Shown: piece by piece, positions 1 through 7,924 of the stretch
Layout of the letters: every line of letters starts with the position of its first letter
Position numbering within the stretch: position 1 is the stretch's first letter
Assembly: GCA_016703765.1 (NCBI GenBank)
Contig: JADJBL010000020.1
Location: forward strand, 45,631 to 109,630
From: Saprospirales bacterium
GTDB lineage: Bacteria > Bacteroidota > Bacteroidia > Chitinophagales > Saprospiraceae
DNA length: 64,000 bases
Direction: 5' to 3'
Notes under the pieces: generated by a model
What the model was told of the DNA's origin: nothing
What the model saw: only the letters and a program-made list of their open reading frames with translations
The model's database searches: none
Position numbers and translations under genes: made by a program

Positions 1-1
1 G

Positions 2-646
2 TTTACCAGGATCGGAAGAGAAATTGCTATGGCCGTCAAGGAAGGCGGCGGGGATCCGAACTACAACCCCCGGCTTCGCATGGCGATCCAGAACGCCAAA
101 GTGGCCAATATGCCCAAGGCGAACGTGGAGAGCGCTATCAAAAAAGCGACATCCAAGGACTCGGAGAACTACGACGAAATTGTATACGAGGGCTACGCGC
201 CGCATGGGGTCGCAGTGGTCGTAGAAACGGCTACCGACAACACCAACCGAACGGTGGCCAATATCCGGCACGCCTTTTCAAAATGGGGAGGCTCCTTGGG
301 CACCTCCGGTTCGGTGGACTATATGTTCAACCGCAAAGGGGTCTTCAAAATCAAGAGTGAGGGCATACAGCTCGAAGACCTCGAACTGGACCTGATCGAT
401 TTTGGCCTGGAAGAAGTGAAACAGGAAGAGGGCGCCCTGGTCCTGTATTGCGATTTTGCCGATTTCGGATCCCTGCAAAAAGCTTTGGAAGAAAGGGGCA
501 CCGAGGTGGAAAGCTCCGAATTGGTGCGCATTCCCACCCACTTTAAAGAACTCAACGACGAACAGGTGGAGGACGTCATCCGCCTCATCGAGAAACTCGA
601 GGAAGACGACGATGTGCTCAACGTGTTCCACAATATGGAGGAATAA
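2..646 (+). CDS. YebC/PmpR family regulator, 5' truncated by the window
   Basis: The reading frame is open from base 2 and begins inside the conserved YebC N-terminal region (FTRIGREIAMAVKEGGGDP), so the true start with the usual MAGHSKWANIKHRK-like motif lies before the window. YebC-family proteins are about 240 residues long, made of three alpha/beta domains, and act as DNA-binding regulators or as translation factors relieving ribosome stalling. The fragment covers all but about the first 25 residues, ends in an acidic tail, and stops at TAA 644-646. The family call is secure. Which of the two reported roles applies cannot be told from the sequence. Confidence 0.95.
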   Translation, partial: FTRIGREIAMAVKEGGGDPNYNPRLRMAIQNAKVANMPKANVESAIKKATSKDSENYDEIVYEGYAPHGVAVVVETATDNTNRTVANIRHAFSKWGGSLGTSGSVDYMFNRKGVFKIKSEGIQLEDLELDLIDFGLEEVKQEEGALVLYCDFADFGSLQKALEERGTEVESSELVRIPTHFKELNDEQVEDVIRLIEKLEEDDDVLNVFHNMEE

Positions 647-660
647 AGAGAGTTTTGAGT

Positions 661-715
661 TTTTAGTTCTTAATTTTTAGTTTGAACCTATTCAACTAAA
701 AATTAAGAACTAAAA
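661..715. repeat. AACTAAA-type inverted repeat, long hairpin
   Basis: Perfect 22-bp arms (661-682 and 694-715) flank an 11-base loop, and both arms are built from degenerate AACTAAA/AAATTAAG heptamers. It sits between two plus-strand genes and could act as a terminator-like hairpin, but it lacks a GC-rich stem. Related arrays occur at 1439-1512 and 19951-20026. Confidence 0.85.
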
Positions 716-738
716 ACTAAGAACTAAATGTTTCAGCT

Positions 739-1434
739 ATGTCCAACGTACTCATAACCGGCGCAAATGGCAATTTGGGGCGTTCTGTGGTGGAGCGATT
801 GCACCGGGACGGGTTTAAACTGGCCGCTTCCCTGGAGCCGGGAAGCGAGGTCCCCGACGAATGGAACGACCTGTCGGTCCAGCCTTTTGAAGTGGATCTG
901 ATGAGTTCTACCTCCGCAAATGAGTTCGTCGCCAAAGCCATAGCCAAAATGGATGGCCGGATCACTTCCGGCATTTTGCTGGTCGGCGGGTTTTCCATGG
1001 ACTCTGTCACCTCCGCGAGCATCTCGGAGATGGAGAAGATGTTTCGCCTCAATTTCCTGACGGCCTACAACGTCGTCAAGCCCTTAATGGAGCATTTCGA
1101 GTCTTCCATGCTGGGTGGCCGTTTCATCCTCGTCGGCGCGCGCCCAGCGCTCGACCCGGCTGCCGCCGTGCATAATTTTTCCTACGCCTTAAGCAAGTCG
1201 CTGATCTTCCGCCTTGCGGAAATCGTCAATGCACACGGTAAAGGAAAGGACATCACCGCTTCGGTCATCGTGCCGAGCATCCTCGACACCCCGGTCAACC
1301 GCATCTCCATGCCCAAATCCAATCACGAAGACTGGGTGCCCACCGGAACCGTTGCCGACGCCATCGCCTACCTCCTCTCCGAATCGGGAACCGTGCTTAG
1401 GGAGACGGTGCTGAAGCTGTATAGCAACGGTTGA
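739..1434 (+). CDS. SDR family NAD(P)-dependent oxidoreductase
   Basis: A 231-residue Rossmann-fold short-chain dehydrogenase. The N-terminal glycine motif TGANGNLG (T7-G14) binds the dinucleotide, and the catalytic Tyr/Lys pair is seen as Y149-A-L-S-K153, with an NxxxAYNV helix before it. The length is normal for a classical SDR. The substrate cannot be inferred. The gene stands alone between two AACTAAA repeat arrays, so it is probably monocistronic. ATG 739 directly precedes the nucleotide-binding strand, and no better upstream start is visible. Confidence 0.9.
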   Translation: MSNVLITGANGNLGRSVVERLHRDGFKLAASLEPGSEVPDEWNDLSVQPFEVDLMSSTSANEFVAKAIAKMDGRITSGILLVGGFSMDSVTSASISEMEKMFRLNFLTAYNVVKPLMEHFESSMLGGRFILVGARPALDPAAAVHNFSYALSKSLIFRLAEIVNAHGKGKDITASVIVPSILDTPVNRISMPKSNHEDWVPTGTVADAIAYLLSESGTVLRETVLKLYSNG

Positions 1435-1438
1435 TCAG

Positions 1439-1512
1439 TTTTTAGTTCTTAGTTCTTAATTTTTAGTTGTTTAGAGTCTATGAACTAAAAACTAAAAATT
1501 AAGAACTCAAAA
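1439..1512. repeat. AACTAAA-type inverted repeat between convergent genes
   Basis: Heptamer-derived arms (TTTTTAGTTCTTAG... and its imperfect complement) form a hairpin between the SDR stop and the DoxX stop. The minus-strand DoxX stop codon (complement of 1507-1509) lies inside the right arm. It may serve as a bidirectional terminator. Confidence 0.8.
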
Positions 1513-1902
1513 CTTGAATTGTATCTCTTTCCTGTGCAACCACAGCACGCCCGCACAGCATACAAACACGACTATCGCAAGGTAAAACAAAGTACCTCCG
1601 TCGCCCTGGACTTCGATGCCCAGTTTGGTGAGGTGGCTGACCAAAGCCCCGGAGATCACTCCCAGCCCTAATCCGGCGCCCATCCATGCGGTGCGTGGAA
1701 CGAGCAGAAGGATGGCGGCGACCATTTCTGCCACGCCGCTGGCGTACCTTCCCCAGGGTTCTGCACCCAAGGTTTGGAAGATGTAGACGCTTTCAGGGGC
1801 GCCGGTAAACTTGAAATAAAGGGTCTGAAGGAAGATCAAGGCAGCAGCGATGCGCAGTGCCCAGGAAAGGATGGTTTTCCATTTCGAAGTTTGCATTGTC
1901 AT
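1507..1902 (-). CDS. DoxX family integral membrane protein
   Basis: A 131-residue protein with four hydrophobic segments (about residues 10-28, 55-68, 72-90 and 103-121) and the LYFKFTG motif after the first helix, which is typical of DoxX/DoxD-like proteins in Bacteroidota. These inner-membrane proteins are loosely linked to quinone or thiol redox chemistry, and their exact role is usually unknown. The start is ATG at 1902; an in-frame ATG two codons later (1896) is equally possible. The last codons and stop merge into the AACTAAA repeat, so the C-terminus may have been reshaped by the repeat. Confidence 0.85.
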   Translation of the reverse strand: MTMQTSKWKTILSWALRIAAALIFLQTLYFKFTGAPESVYIFQTLGAEPWGRYASGVAEMVAAILLLVPRTAWMGAGLGLGVISGALVSHLTKLGIEVQGDGGTLFYLAIVVFVCCAGVLWLHRKEIQFKF

Positions 1903-1946
1903 TGGTTATTATTGTTTTATGCAAGTAATAAAATTTGCTCCGGAGC

Positions 1947-1967
1947 GAGTTCGGATTACTGCCATTC
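1947..1967. repeat. 21-bp direct repeat, downstream copy
   Basis: Exact 21-base match to 4649-4669. It overlaps the stop codon of the STAND gene, whose last codons GAA TGG CAG TAA lie within it. Read in the frame used at the other end, it would start a peptide MAVIRT... that runs only 18 codons to a stop. Confidence 0.95.
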
Positions 1968-4667
1968 TTTGCTCCTTTTGGGGTCGATAAGAGACAACAG
2001 TAACTCTCTTGAATATCCTCTTCCCTTGGCCCGTTCCTGGTTGAGGGAGGGATCTTCCCGGAAGAATGGCTCCAGCCTTTTATTGATCGCTACTGCGGAC
2101 AGCCAGGGCCGGTATCCCAACTGCTCTGCCATGGAATCGATCCCTCCGAGGAGTTGAGCTCCTCTGATCTTTTCATTTTCATCGAACAGAATGGCGGCAA
2201 TAGAGAGCATTCCCATAGCGAGCACGCTATAGTCGCCCAATTCGCGGCCCAGATCCATGGAGATCCTCGCGCTTTTCATGGCTTCTTCTTTTTTTCCGGA
2301 GCACAATTGGCAGAATGAAAGCCCCATAAAGGACCAGCCGTGAAAGGAAACGAGCATTTTCGGGGGGTATAGCGCCAGGCTTTCCAGAAAATGGGGCTCT
2401 GCTTCCTCCACGTTTCCCATCGCGAGCGCGAGGTTGCCGCGGTGCAGGGCGGTAATTCCCATCAGGCCAAAATCTCCGGTTTGGCTGCTGGATTGGTAAG
2501 CCAGGGTAAGGTATTCCGCCGCTTTGGAAAATTGACCCAAGGCCGCCAGGCTCTCGCTGATGAGGGTGGTAGAGAGGACGAAGGTACTGTAGTCCTTATC
2601 CCTGGAGATCTCGAGCGATTCCTGCAATTGGGCGGCGGAATCCTCGGCATTGCCCCTGCTGATGCTGGTCAGGCCCAGGAAAACCAGGCAACGGGCTTTG
2701 CCGATCGGATCATCCAAGGTGGTATAGATCTCAACTCCCCTTCGGAGGTTGGTATCGGCCTGAGGGAAACTGCTCGTTAGAAAATGAATGATACCCGCTG
2801 CATTGTAAGCCCTTGCCCGGATAAGCAGGGGAATATCGTCGTGTTGGGAAAGTCCGGGTTGATAATCGATGCCGGCGGCATCCAGCCATTTCTTGGCATC
2901 GCTTAGATAGCCGCGAAAGCCCCAAAAACGGTCGAGGCATCCCATCATTTCCCAGGCATCGGCCCTTTTATGGGAGAGCAATTCATAAAACGCGTTCCGG
3001 AAGTTGGGGAATTCTTTCTGCAGGAGGTCGAGCCAGGGTTCCCGTTCGGGAGTCCAGGTATAGGCGTCCGCTCCCCGGACCATTTCGAGGAAATGGGCAG
3101 CATGTCTTTTTTTGGCTTCTCCGAGCTCCCCGTTCGACTCCAGTTGTTCGTAGGCATATTCCCGGACAATTTGGAGGAAGGAAAACCGGGGCTCTTCGTT
3201 TTCCAGCTCTTCCGTATCCCTGCGCAGCAGCCCAAGATCCAGGAGGCGTTCGGTCATTTCGAGGGCGTTGGCATCTTCCCCGGCCCAAATGGCGACGGCT
3301 TCGGCGGTTTCAAAGGTCCAGGTATCCTGGATAACGGCGAGCCTGCGAAAAAACTGCCGGCAACCTTCGTCCAGCAGATTGTGGCTCCAATCGATGGTGG
3401 CCCGGAGCGTTTGCTGGCGTTCGGGCAAATCGCGGGGCCCTTTCGACAGGAGGTCGAGCACGTTCGTCATCCGTCCGAGCAGGGCTTTCGGGGGGAGGAA
3501 TTTGGTCCGTGCGGCTGCCAGTTCGATGGCGAGGGGCAAGCCGTCCAGCCTGCGGCATATTTCCCGAACGGCCTGGATACTTTGAGGGTCAGTATGGAAA
3601 TGGGGGTTCACATTTTTGGCCCGTTCGAGGAAGAGGAGCACGGAGGACGCCTCCTCCTGGCCATGCTCGACCGGCTTTTCTCCCGGAACGGACAGGGTGG
3701 AGACAGGAACCACATGCTCCCCCCTCAAATGTAAGGGAGTACGGCTGGTGACCAAAATACTTAGTTTCGGACATCGGCTGAGCAGATCGGACAATTGGGG
3801 GGCCGCATCGGCGATTTGCTCGAAATTGTCGAGCACCAGGAGACATTGTTTTTCGGCGAGGAATCCGGCCAGGATTTCCCCCGGAGGCAATTGACTGAGG
3901 TCTGATATCCCCATTTCATGCAACAGGATATCGGGCATGAGGTTGGGATCCGACACCGGGGCCAGGGGTATAAAATAAACCCCGTCGGCGAAATGGTCCT
4001 TCAGTTTATGGGCCAATTGCATGGCGAGCGCCGTTTTACCCGTCCCACCGGGGCCGGTCAGTGTCACCAGGCCGATATCCGGGCGTTTGAGGCTCTCGGC
4101 CAAGGCGTTCACCTCCTTTTCCCGTCCGATTAAAGGATTGCGCAGGGCCGGCAATTTTCCGCCCACAGGGGTCCCGAGGGAAATTTCGATCGTCGGATCG
4201 CGGGCTTCAAAGCGTTCGGACAGGAGCAGGGCCAGGTCGTTTTCCAGCAGATCCCGGAGTTCTTCTTCAGTGGAAAATCGCTGGTAGCAAGCGGTGTCGT
4301 TATTTCTGATTTCATCGAGCAGCTGACTGAGCCGTTCCTGCCGCTCGGGCGCCGGATGCTTGACATAGATCAGCCTGGGTTTGTCTGCGGAGAGCCTGTA
4401 TTCATCTTCCAGCCCCGAAATGTTCATGCCGGGCGCCACCCAGCCGTAGCTATTCCAGTAGATGCCGACAAACACATGGCTTTGGTCGAGGTAGGCCCGG
4501 TAGAGCTCCTGTGGCGGATGGGGACGTGCGCCCATCTCGAACAACACCGGGATCAGGCGCAGCCTGGCAATGGCTTCCCGGGCCATTTGCCTTTCGGTGG
4601 CCAGCTCCTGGATGGTGGAGCTGATAAAAACCCTGACGCGCTGATCTGGAGTTCGGATTACTGCCAT
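1956..4667 (-). CDS. DUF4062-STAND (NB-ARC type) ATPase with TPR repeats
   Basis: A 903-residue signal-transduction ATPase. Residues about 8-100 are a DUF4062 domain ([17 protein letters not shown], then a conserved [12 protein letters not shown]), a TIR-like Rossmann module found in effector or sensor proteins. An AP-ATPase core follows: Walker A GPGGTGKT (G205-T212), Walker B LLVLDNFE near 277, sensor VTSRTPL, and the [10 protein letters not shown] helix near 375. A winged-helix region and TPR-like helices (about 480-880) complete it, the usual ligand-sensing half of STAND proteins. A cytosolic sensor, possibly in phage defence or stress signalling, is inference from family. The start ATG and the stop both fall inside copies of a 21-bp direct repeat. 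Confidence 0.9.
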   Translation of the reverse strand: MAVIRTPDQRVRVFISSTIQELATERQMAREAIARLRLIPVLFEMGARPHPPQELYRAYLDQSHVFVGIYWNSYGWVAPGMNISGLEDEYRLSADKPRLIYVKHPAPERQERLSQLLDEIRNNDTACYQRFSTEEELRDLLENDLALLLSERFEARDPTIEISLGTPVGGKLPALRNPLIGREKEVNALAESLKRPDIGLVTLTGPGGTGKTALAMQLAHKLKDHFADGVYFIPLAPVSDPNLMPDILLHEMGISDLSQLPPGEILAGFLAEKQCLLVLDNFEQIADAAPQLSDLLSRCPKLSILVTSRTPLHLRGEHVVPVSTLSVPGEKPVEHGQEEASSVLLFLERAKNVNPHFHTDPQSIQAVREICRRLDGLPLAIELAAARTKFLPPKALLGRMTNVLDLLSKGPRDLPERQQTLRATIDWSHNLLDEGCRQFFRRLAVIQDTWTFETAEAVAIWAGEDANALEMTERLLDLGLLRRDTEELENEEPRFSFLQIVREYAYEQLESNGELGEAKKRHAAHFLEMVRGADAYTWTPEREPWLDLLQKEFPNFRNAFYELLSHKRADAWEMMGCLDRFWGFRGYLSDAKKWLDAAGIDYQPGLSQHDDIPLLIRARAYNAAGIIHFLTSSFPQADTNLRRGVEIYTTLDDPIGKARCLVFLGLTSISRGNAEDSAAQLQESLEISRDKDYSTFVLSTTLISESLAALGQFSKAAEYLTLAYQSSSQTGDFGLMGITALHRGNLALAMGNVEEAEPHFLESLALYPPKMLVSFHGWSFMGLSFCQLCSGKKEEAMKSARISMDLGRELGDYSVLAMGMLSIAAILFDENEKIRGAQLLGGIDSMAEQLGYRPWLSAVAINKRLEPFFREDPSLNQERAKGRGYSRELLLSLIDPKRSKEWQ

Positions 4668-4669
4668 TC
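4649..4669. repeat. 21-bp direct repeat, upstream copy
   Basis: Second exact copy of the repeat at 1947-1967. It contains the start codon of the STAND gene (complement of 4665-4667). The identity ends abruptly on both sides. Confidence 0.95.
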
Positions 4670-4688
4670 AAAAGGTAGATTGGGTTTT

Positions 4689-4696
4689 CAAATGTA
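4689..4696 (-). promoter_or_regulatory. Candidate -7 box (TACATTTG) for the STAND gene
   Basis: The minus strand carries a perfect match to the Bacteroidota -7 consensus TAnnTTTG, 21 bases before the start at 4667. No convincing -33 TTG is visible, so this is only a candidate. It would give the STAND gene a short leader and transcription independent of the regulator gene ahead of it. Confidence 0.35.
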
Positions 4697-4717
4697 GAAA
4701 AAAGACTGCACGTGACT

Positions 4718-7645
4718 TTAAAATTTCAGGATGAACTCCACCAAATTCGCCTCGGTGGGAAGTCCGAGTTTTTTTCGCAACCGATAGCGGCTGGCCTCCA
4801 CCCCGCGCACGGAAATATTCATCAGGGAGGCAATCTCCTTGGAGGTGAGGTTCATCCGGAGGTAGGAACAGAGTTTGTAATCGTTGGGGCTCAGATGAGG
4901 AAACTGCTCCTGGAGTCGGTGCTGGAAGTCGATGTACACCTGGTCGAAGTGGTAGGCAAATTGCTTCCAGTCCTCGTCCAGGTGATTGTCGCTGGCCACC
5001 AGCCCCATGATCCGCTGAATTTCGCGGTGTAGGCCGGGGCCTGCCTGTTTTTTCTTCAGCAATTTATTGAGCTCTTCCTGGATCTTGAGCAGCATTTTGC
5101 CCTTCTGTACCAGGTGCATGGTGGCGGAGGCCAGCTCCCTGTTTTTGAAATGCAGATCGGATTCCAGCTTTTCGTGCTGGAGGCGGTCGATCTCCATTTG
5201 GGATTGCTGGACTATCACTTTGTGGTACTCCTCCTTTTTCAGGTGTTGGGAGGTCAGCTCGGCTTTTTCCGTTTCAAAGCGTTTTTGCTGGTAGCGGACC
5301 AAGCCGCCGATCAGGCCCAGGCCCACCAGCCCGTAGATAATTCCGGCGACGGTTCCGGCGTACCAGGGGGCAATGACCTCGAAGGAATATTGGAGCGTGT
5401 CGCCGGGAATGCCCTGGCTTCCCCTGTATTGGACCAAAAACGAGTATTTTCCAGAGGGAAGATTGGTGAACTCCCGGGCGGTAATGGCCTGCCATTCGGT
5501 CCAATCCAGGTCGAAGCCCTTTAAAAAGGACCTGAATTCGAGGGTTTCGGAACTGAAATCGGTGGCCGAAAACACGAACCGAAGACTGTTCCATTTATAG
5601 GGAATCCGCGGAAGATTATCCTCTCCCTGGCTCGGCAATATTTTTGCCCCATCGGAGAACAGGCCCCGGTGGATGAGGCTGTCGCGCTGCGAAATGATGC
5701 GGACCTCCCTCATGACTACTTTTCCCGGCGGCTTGTCGGTGGGGCGGCCGTAGGCGCCGGGATCCAGCAGCAGGAATCCTTTTTCGGCGCCGAGGAAGAC
5801 GTGGTGGGCATCGTAGGGGTATATGAATTCAAAGCCCCCGACCAGCTTGTCGCCCAGGGAGGGGAAAATCCTCTTTTCGATCTTTTTTTCAATCCCTTCG
5901 TCGCGAATCTCCAATACCCCGAGCTCGTTTCCGGCGACAAACCAGATATTGCCCCGGGCGTCCTCCCGGAGATATCTGATGCGGAGCTCCGGGTCGAAAA
6001 AGGAGGCAAACAGGGTGTCGGGTTCGAATCGGTCGCTTTGGGGGTTGTATTGAAACAGGCCCTTTTCCCCGGCCACCACGGCCTTGCCGTTGATCCGGAA
6101 CACGTAGTTGAACAGGTCGGAGGGCAGGCCGCTTCCGGACCGGTAGAACCGCACATCCGCAGATTTTCGGTCCTCCCGGATCTGCACCTTGTAAACGCCG
6201 CGGTAGGGATGCGAAACCCAAATCCTGCCTTCCCGGTCGCGGATCATGATCCGGGAGGATTCCTTGAGCCCATCCAGTTCTTCGCTTGCGACCCAGCGAT
6301 TGCCTTCTTTCCGGTAAAGCGTAAGTCCCGTGTAGGTGCCGCCGAGCATGAGGCCATCGCCCAGCGGAATAAAGAGCCAGGACCCGTGGATGCCGGAGAC
6401 GGGGAGGACCTCCCGGCCCCGTATTTGAAAGGTCCCGTCGTGGTGGCCCATCAACAGGTCTTTCCCGGCGGGATTCAGGCTCCAAACCTGGCCGGATGCG
6501 CGCTCCAGCATTTGAAAGGGCTTGGGCAGCAAGGGGTCGTAGTTCAGACTCCAGGGGGCGCAGTACAAGCCATTGGAAGTGCCGAAATAGATCAGATCAT
6601 TGGAAATCAGGGCAGTGTACCCGGTTGCTTCGAGGTTTCCATCGGGGAAGATCGTGGATACCGGGGAGGTGATTTCCATAAAATCGACGCCGTTGTCGAG
6701 CCCGAGCCATAGATTTTGGTCCCGGTCGCAGAAAATGCTCAGGACATTGTTGTTCTGCAGCTTTGATTCCCTGGAGAGCAGGCGATGCATGCTCCGGTCG
6801 GGGCTCAGGATCGCCAGCCCTTGTTGCGTGGTGCCCAGGGCGATTTGGTTTCCGGCCAACACCGTGGCGCAGTATATGCGGTTGTTTTGGAGGAAAGGCT
6901 CGAAGCCGGTGTCCCATTTTTGAACGGCGCCTTCTTTGAGGAAAAACAGGCCGTCCTTTAGGGTGGCGAGCAGGAGTGTATCGTCCCTAAATGGGAGGAA
7001 AGAACTGATCTCGCTTTCGAAGGGCAGGCTTTCGACCGCTTTGACAAAGCTTGTTCCGTCAAAGTTCAGGAGTTCCCGGAAGTTGTTCTGCAACCAAATG
7101 CGGTCTTTCCACCTGCCCATAAAGCTGAGCTCCCCGCCCGGCAGGTACACCTCGATGCGTCCGTTGCGGAGCTGGAAAACCTGGTTTTTTGTCCGGAAAA
7201 AGACCTCTTCTCCATGCGGTATGATATCCCAGACATCTTCGAATGCGCGGGAGGAGTCCGGCAGCAGGGACACCAGGGAATGGTACTGGAGCAGGCCGGA
7301 GGGGTTCGGAAAAAAATACCCCATTTCTCCCTGGCCGCCGGCGTAGATTCTGCCTTCCGGGCCAAGGGCCAGGGAGCGGACTATGGTTTTGTTGGGCAGG
7401 GGATAGGTGGTCCAATAGGCGCCATCGAACTCCAGGAGACCTTCGTTATTGGCAAAGTAAACCACGCCGCGCTGATCCTGGATGATATCCCAGTTTTGGG
7501 TACCGGCCCGGTAGGTGGTTTTGGGGAAATTGCGGATAGGAGGCAGGCCGATATTGCTCACCTGTGCGCAGAGGGGGGGCAATGCGGTGGCGAGGGACAG
7601 GAAGGCAAGGATGTGAATGCTTCCTCTTAACATCGCTTTTACCAA
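4718..7645 (-). CDS. Propeller/Y_Y_Y sensor with C-terminal LuxR-type HTH (PUL regulator)
   Basis: A 975-residue one-component membrane regulator. It has a signal peptide (1-27, ending LCAQ), two-component-regulator propeller repeats (WDIIQDQRGVVYFANNEGLLEFDG and many similar blades to about 640), a Y_Y_Y-like beta domain (about 700-755), one transmembrane helix (about 764-786, YAGTVAGIIYGLVGLGLIGG), a coiled coil (about 795-860) and a C-terminal LuxR-like HTH (SPNDYKLCSYLRMNLTSKEIASLMNIS). Hybrid two-component sensors share the periplasmic half, but here there is no kinase or receiver. It is divergent from the PUL at 7925 and likely senses glycan fragments to control it. The coil probably carries the signal from propeller to HTH. 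Confidence 0.9.
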   Translation of the reverse strand: MVKAMLRGSIHILAFLSLATALPPLCAQVSNIGLPPIRNFPKTTYRAGTQNWDIIQDQRGVVYFANNEGLLEFDGAYWTTYPLPNKTIVRSLALGPEGRIYAGGQGEMGYFFPNPSGLLQYHSLVSLLPDSSRAFEDVWDIIPHGEEVFFRTKNQVFQLRNGRIEVYLPGGELSFMGRWKDRIWLQNNFRELLNFDGTSFVKAVESLPFESEISSFLPFRDDTLLLATLKDGLFFLKEGAVQKWDTGFEPFLQNNRIYCATVLAGNQIALGTTQQGLAILSPDRSMHRLLSRESKLQNNNVLSIFCDRDQNLWLGLDNGVDFMEITSPVSTIFPDGNLEATGYTALISNDLIYFGTSNGLYCAPWSLNYDPLLPKPFQMLERASGQVWSLNPAGKDLLMGHHDGTFQIRGREVLPVSGIHGSWLFIPLGDGLMLGGTYTGLTLYRKEGNRWVASEELDGLKESSRIMIRDREGRIWVSHPYRGVYKVQIREDRKSADVRFYRSGSGLPSDLFNYVFRINGKAVVAGEKGLFQYNPQSDRFEPDTLFASFFDPELRIRYLREDARGNIWFVAGNELGVLEIRDEGIEKKIEKRIFPSLGDKLVGGFEFIYPYDAHHVFLGAEKGFLLLDPGAYGRPTDKPPGKVVMREVRIISQRDSLIHRGLFSDGAKILPSQGEDNLPRIPYKWNSLRFVFSATDFSSETLEFRSFLKGFDLDWTEWQAITAREFTNLPSGKYSFLVQYRGSQGIPGDTLQYSFEVIAPWYAGTVAGIIYGLVGLGLIGGLVRYQQKRFETEKAELTSQHLKKEEYHKVIVQQSQMEIDRLQHEKLESDLHFKNRELASATMHLVQKGKMLLKIQEELNKLLKKKQAGPGLHREIQRIMGLVASDNHLDEDWKQFAYHFDQVYIDFQHRLQEQFPHLSPNDYKLCSYLRMNLTSKEIASLMNISVRGVEASRYRLRKKLGLPTEANLVEFILKF

Positions 7646-7753
7646 TATATTTGTCCGTACTGCATAAAGTATTACAGTTCGAAGTTATTAAACTAAAAAA
7701 CAGGAGTTTATATATTTATTTGCAGAACCCAAATGAGCTTGTGACGTACTAAA

Positions 7754-7792
7754 GTAGTAGTATTTTTTCAATGCCGAAAAAATGTAGTAGTT
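7754..7792. promoter_or_regulatory. Candidate operator: GTAGTAGT direct repeats around an inverted repeat
   Basis: GTAGTAGT (7754-7761) and GTAGTAGTT (7784-7792) lie 30 bp apart, about three helical turns. Between them is a perfect 8-bp inverted repeat, ATTTTTTC-N6-GAAAAAAT (7762-7783). It is in the 279-bp divergent region between the LuxR-HTH regulator and the first PUL gene, where an operator is expected. Binding is inference. Confidence 0.45.
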
Positions 7793-7924
7793 AAAAATTT
7801 TACGCACCGGGTTCATACTGGTACATTCGATCTGTTCAGGCTACGGCCGCACAATAATTGCCTGCTTTTTGTTTAAATGTATTTATAGAAGTTTTGCTTT
7901 ATTCATTTGAAAACCTAATTAGAT

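Noticed and set aside
2970..3734. Plus-strand 254-codon frame inside the STAND gene
   Set aside because: Antisense to the NB-ARC and helical regions, with no recognisable domain or ribosome site.
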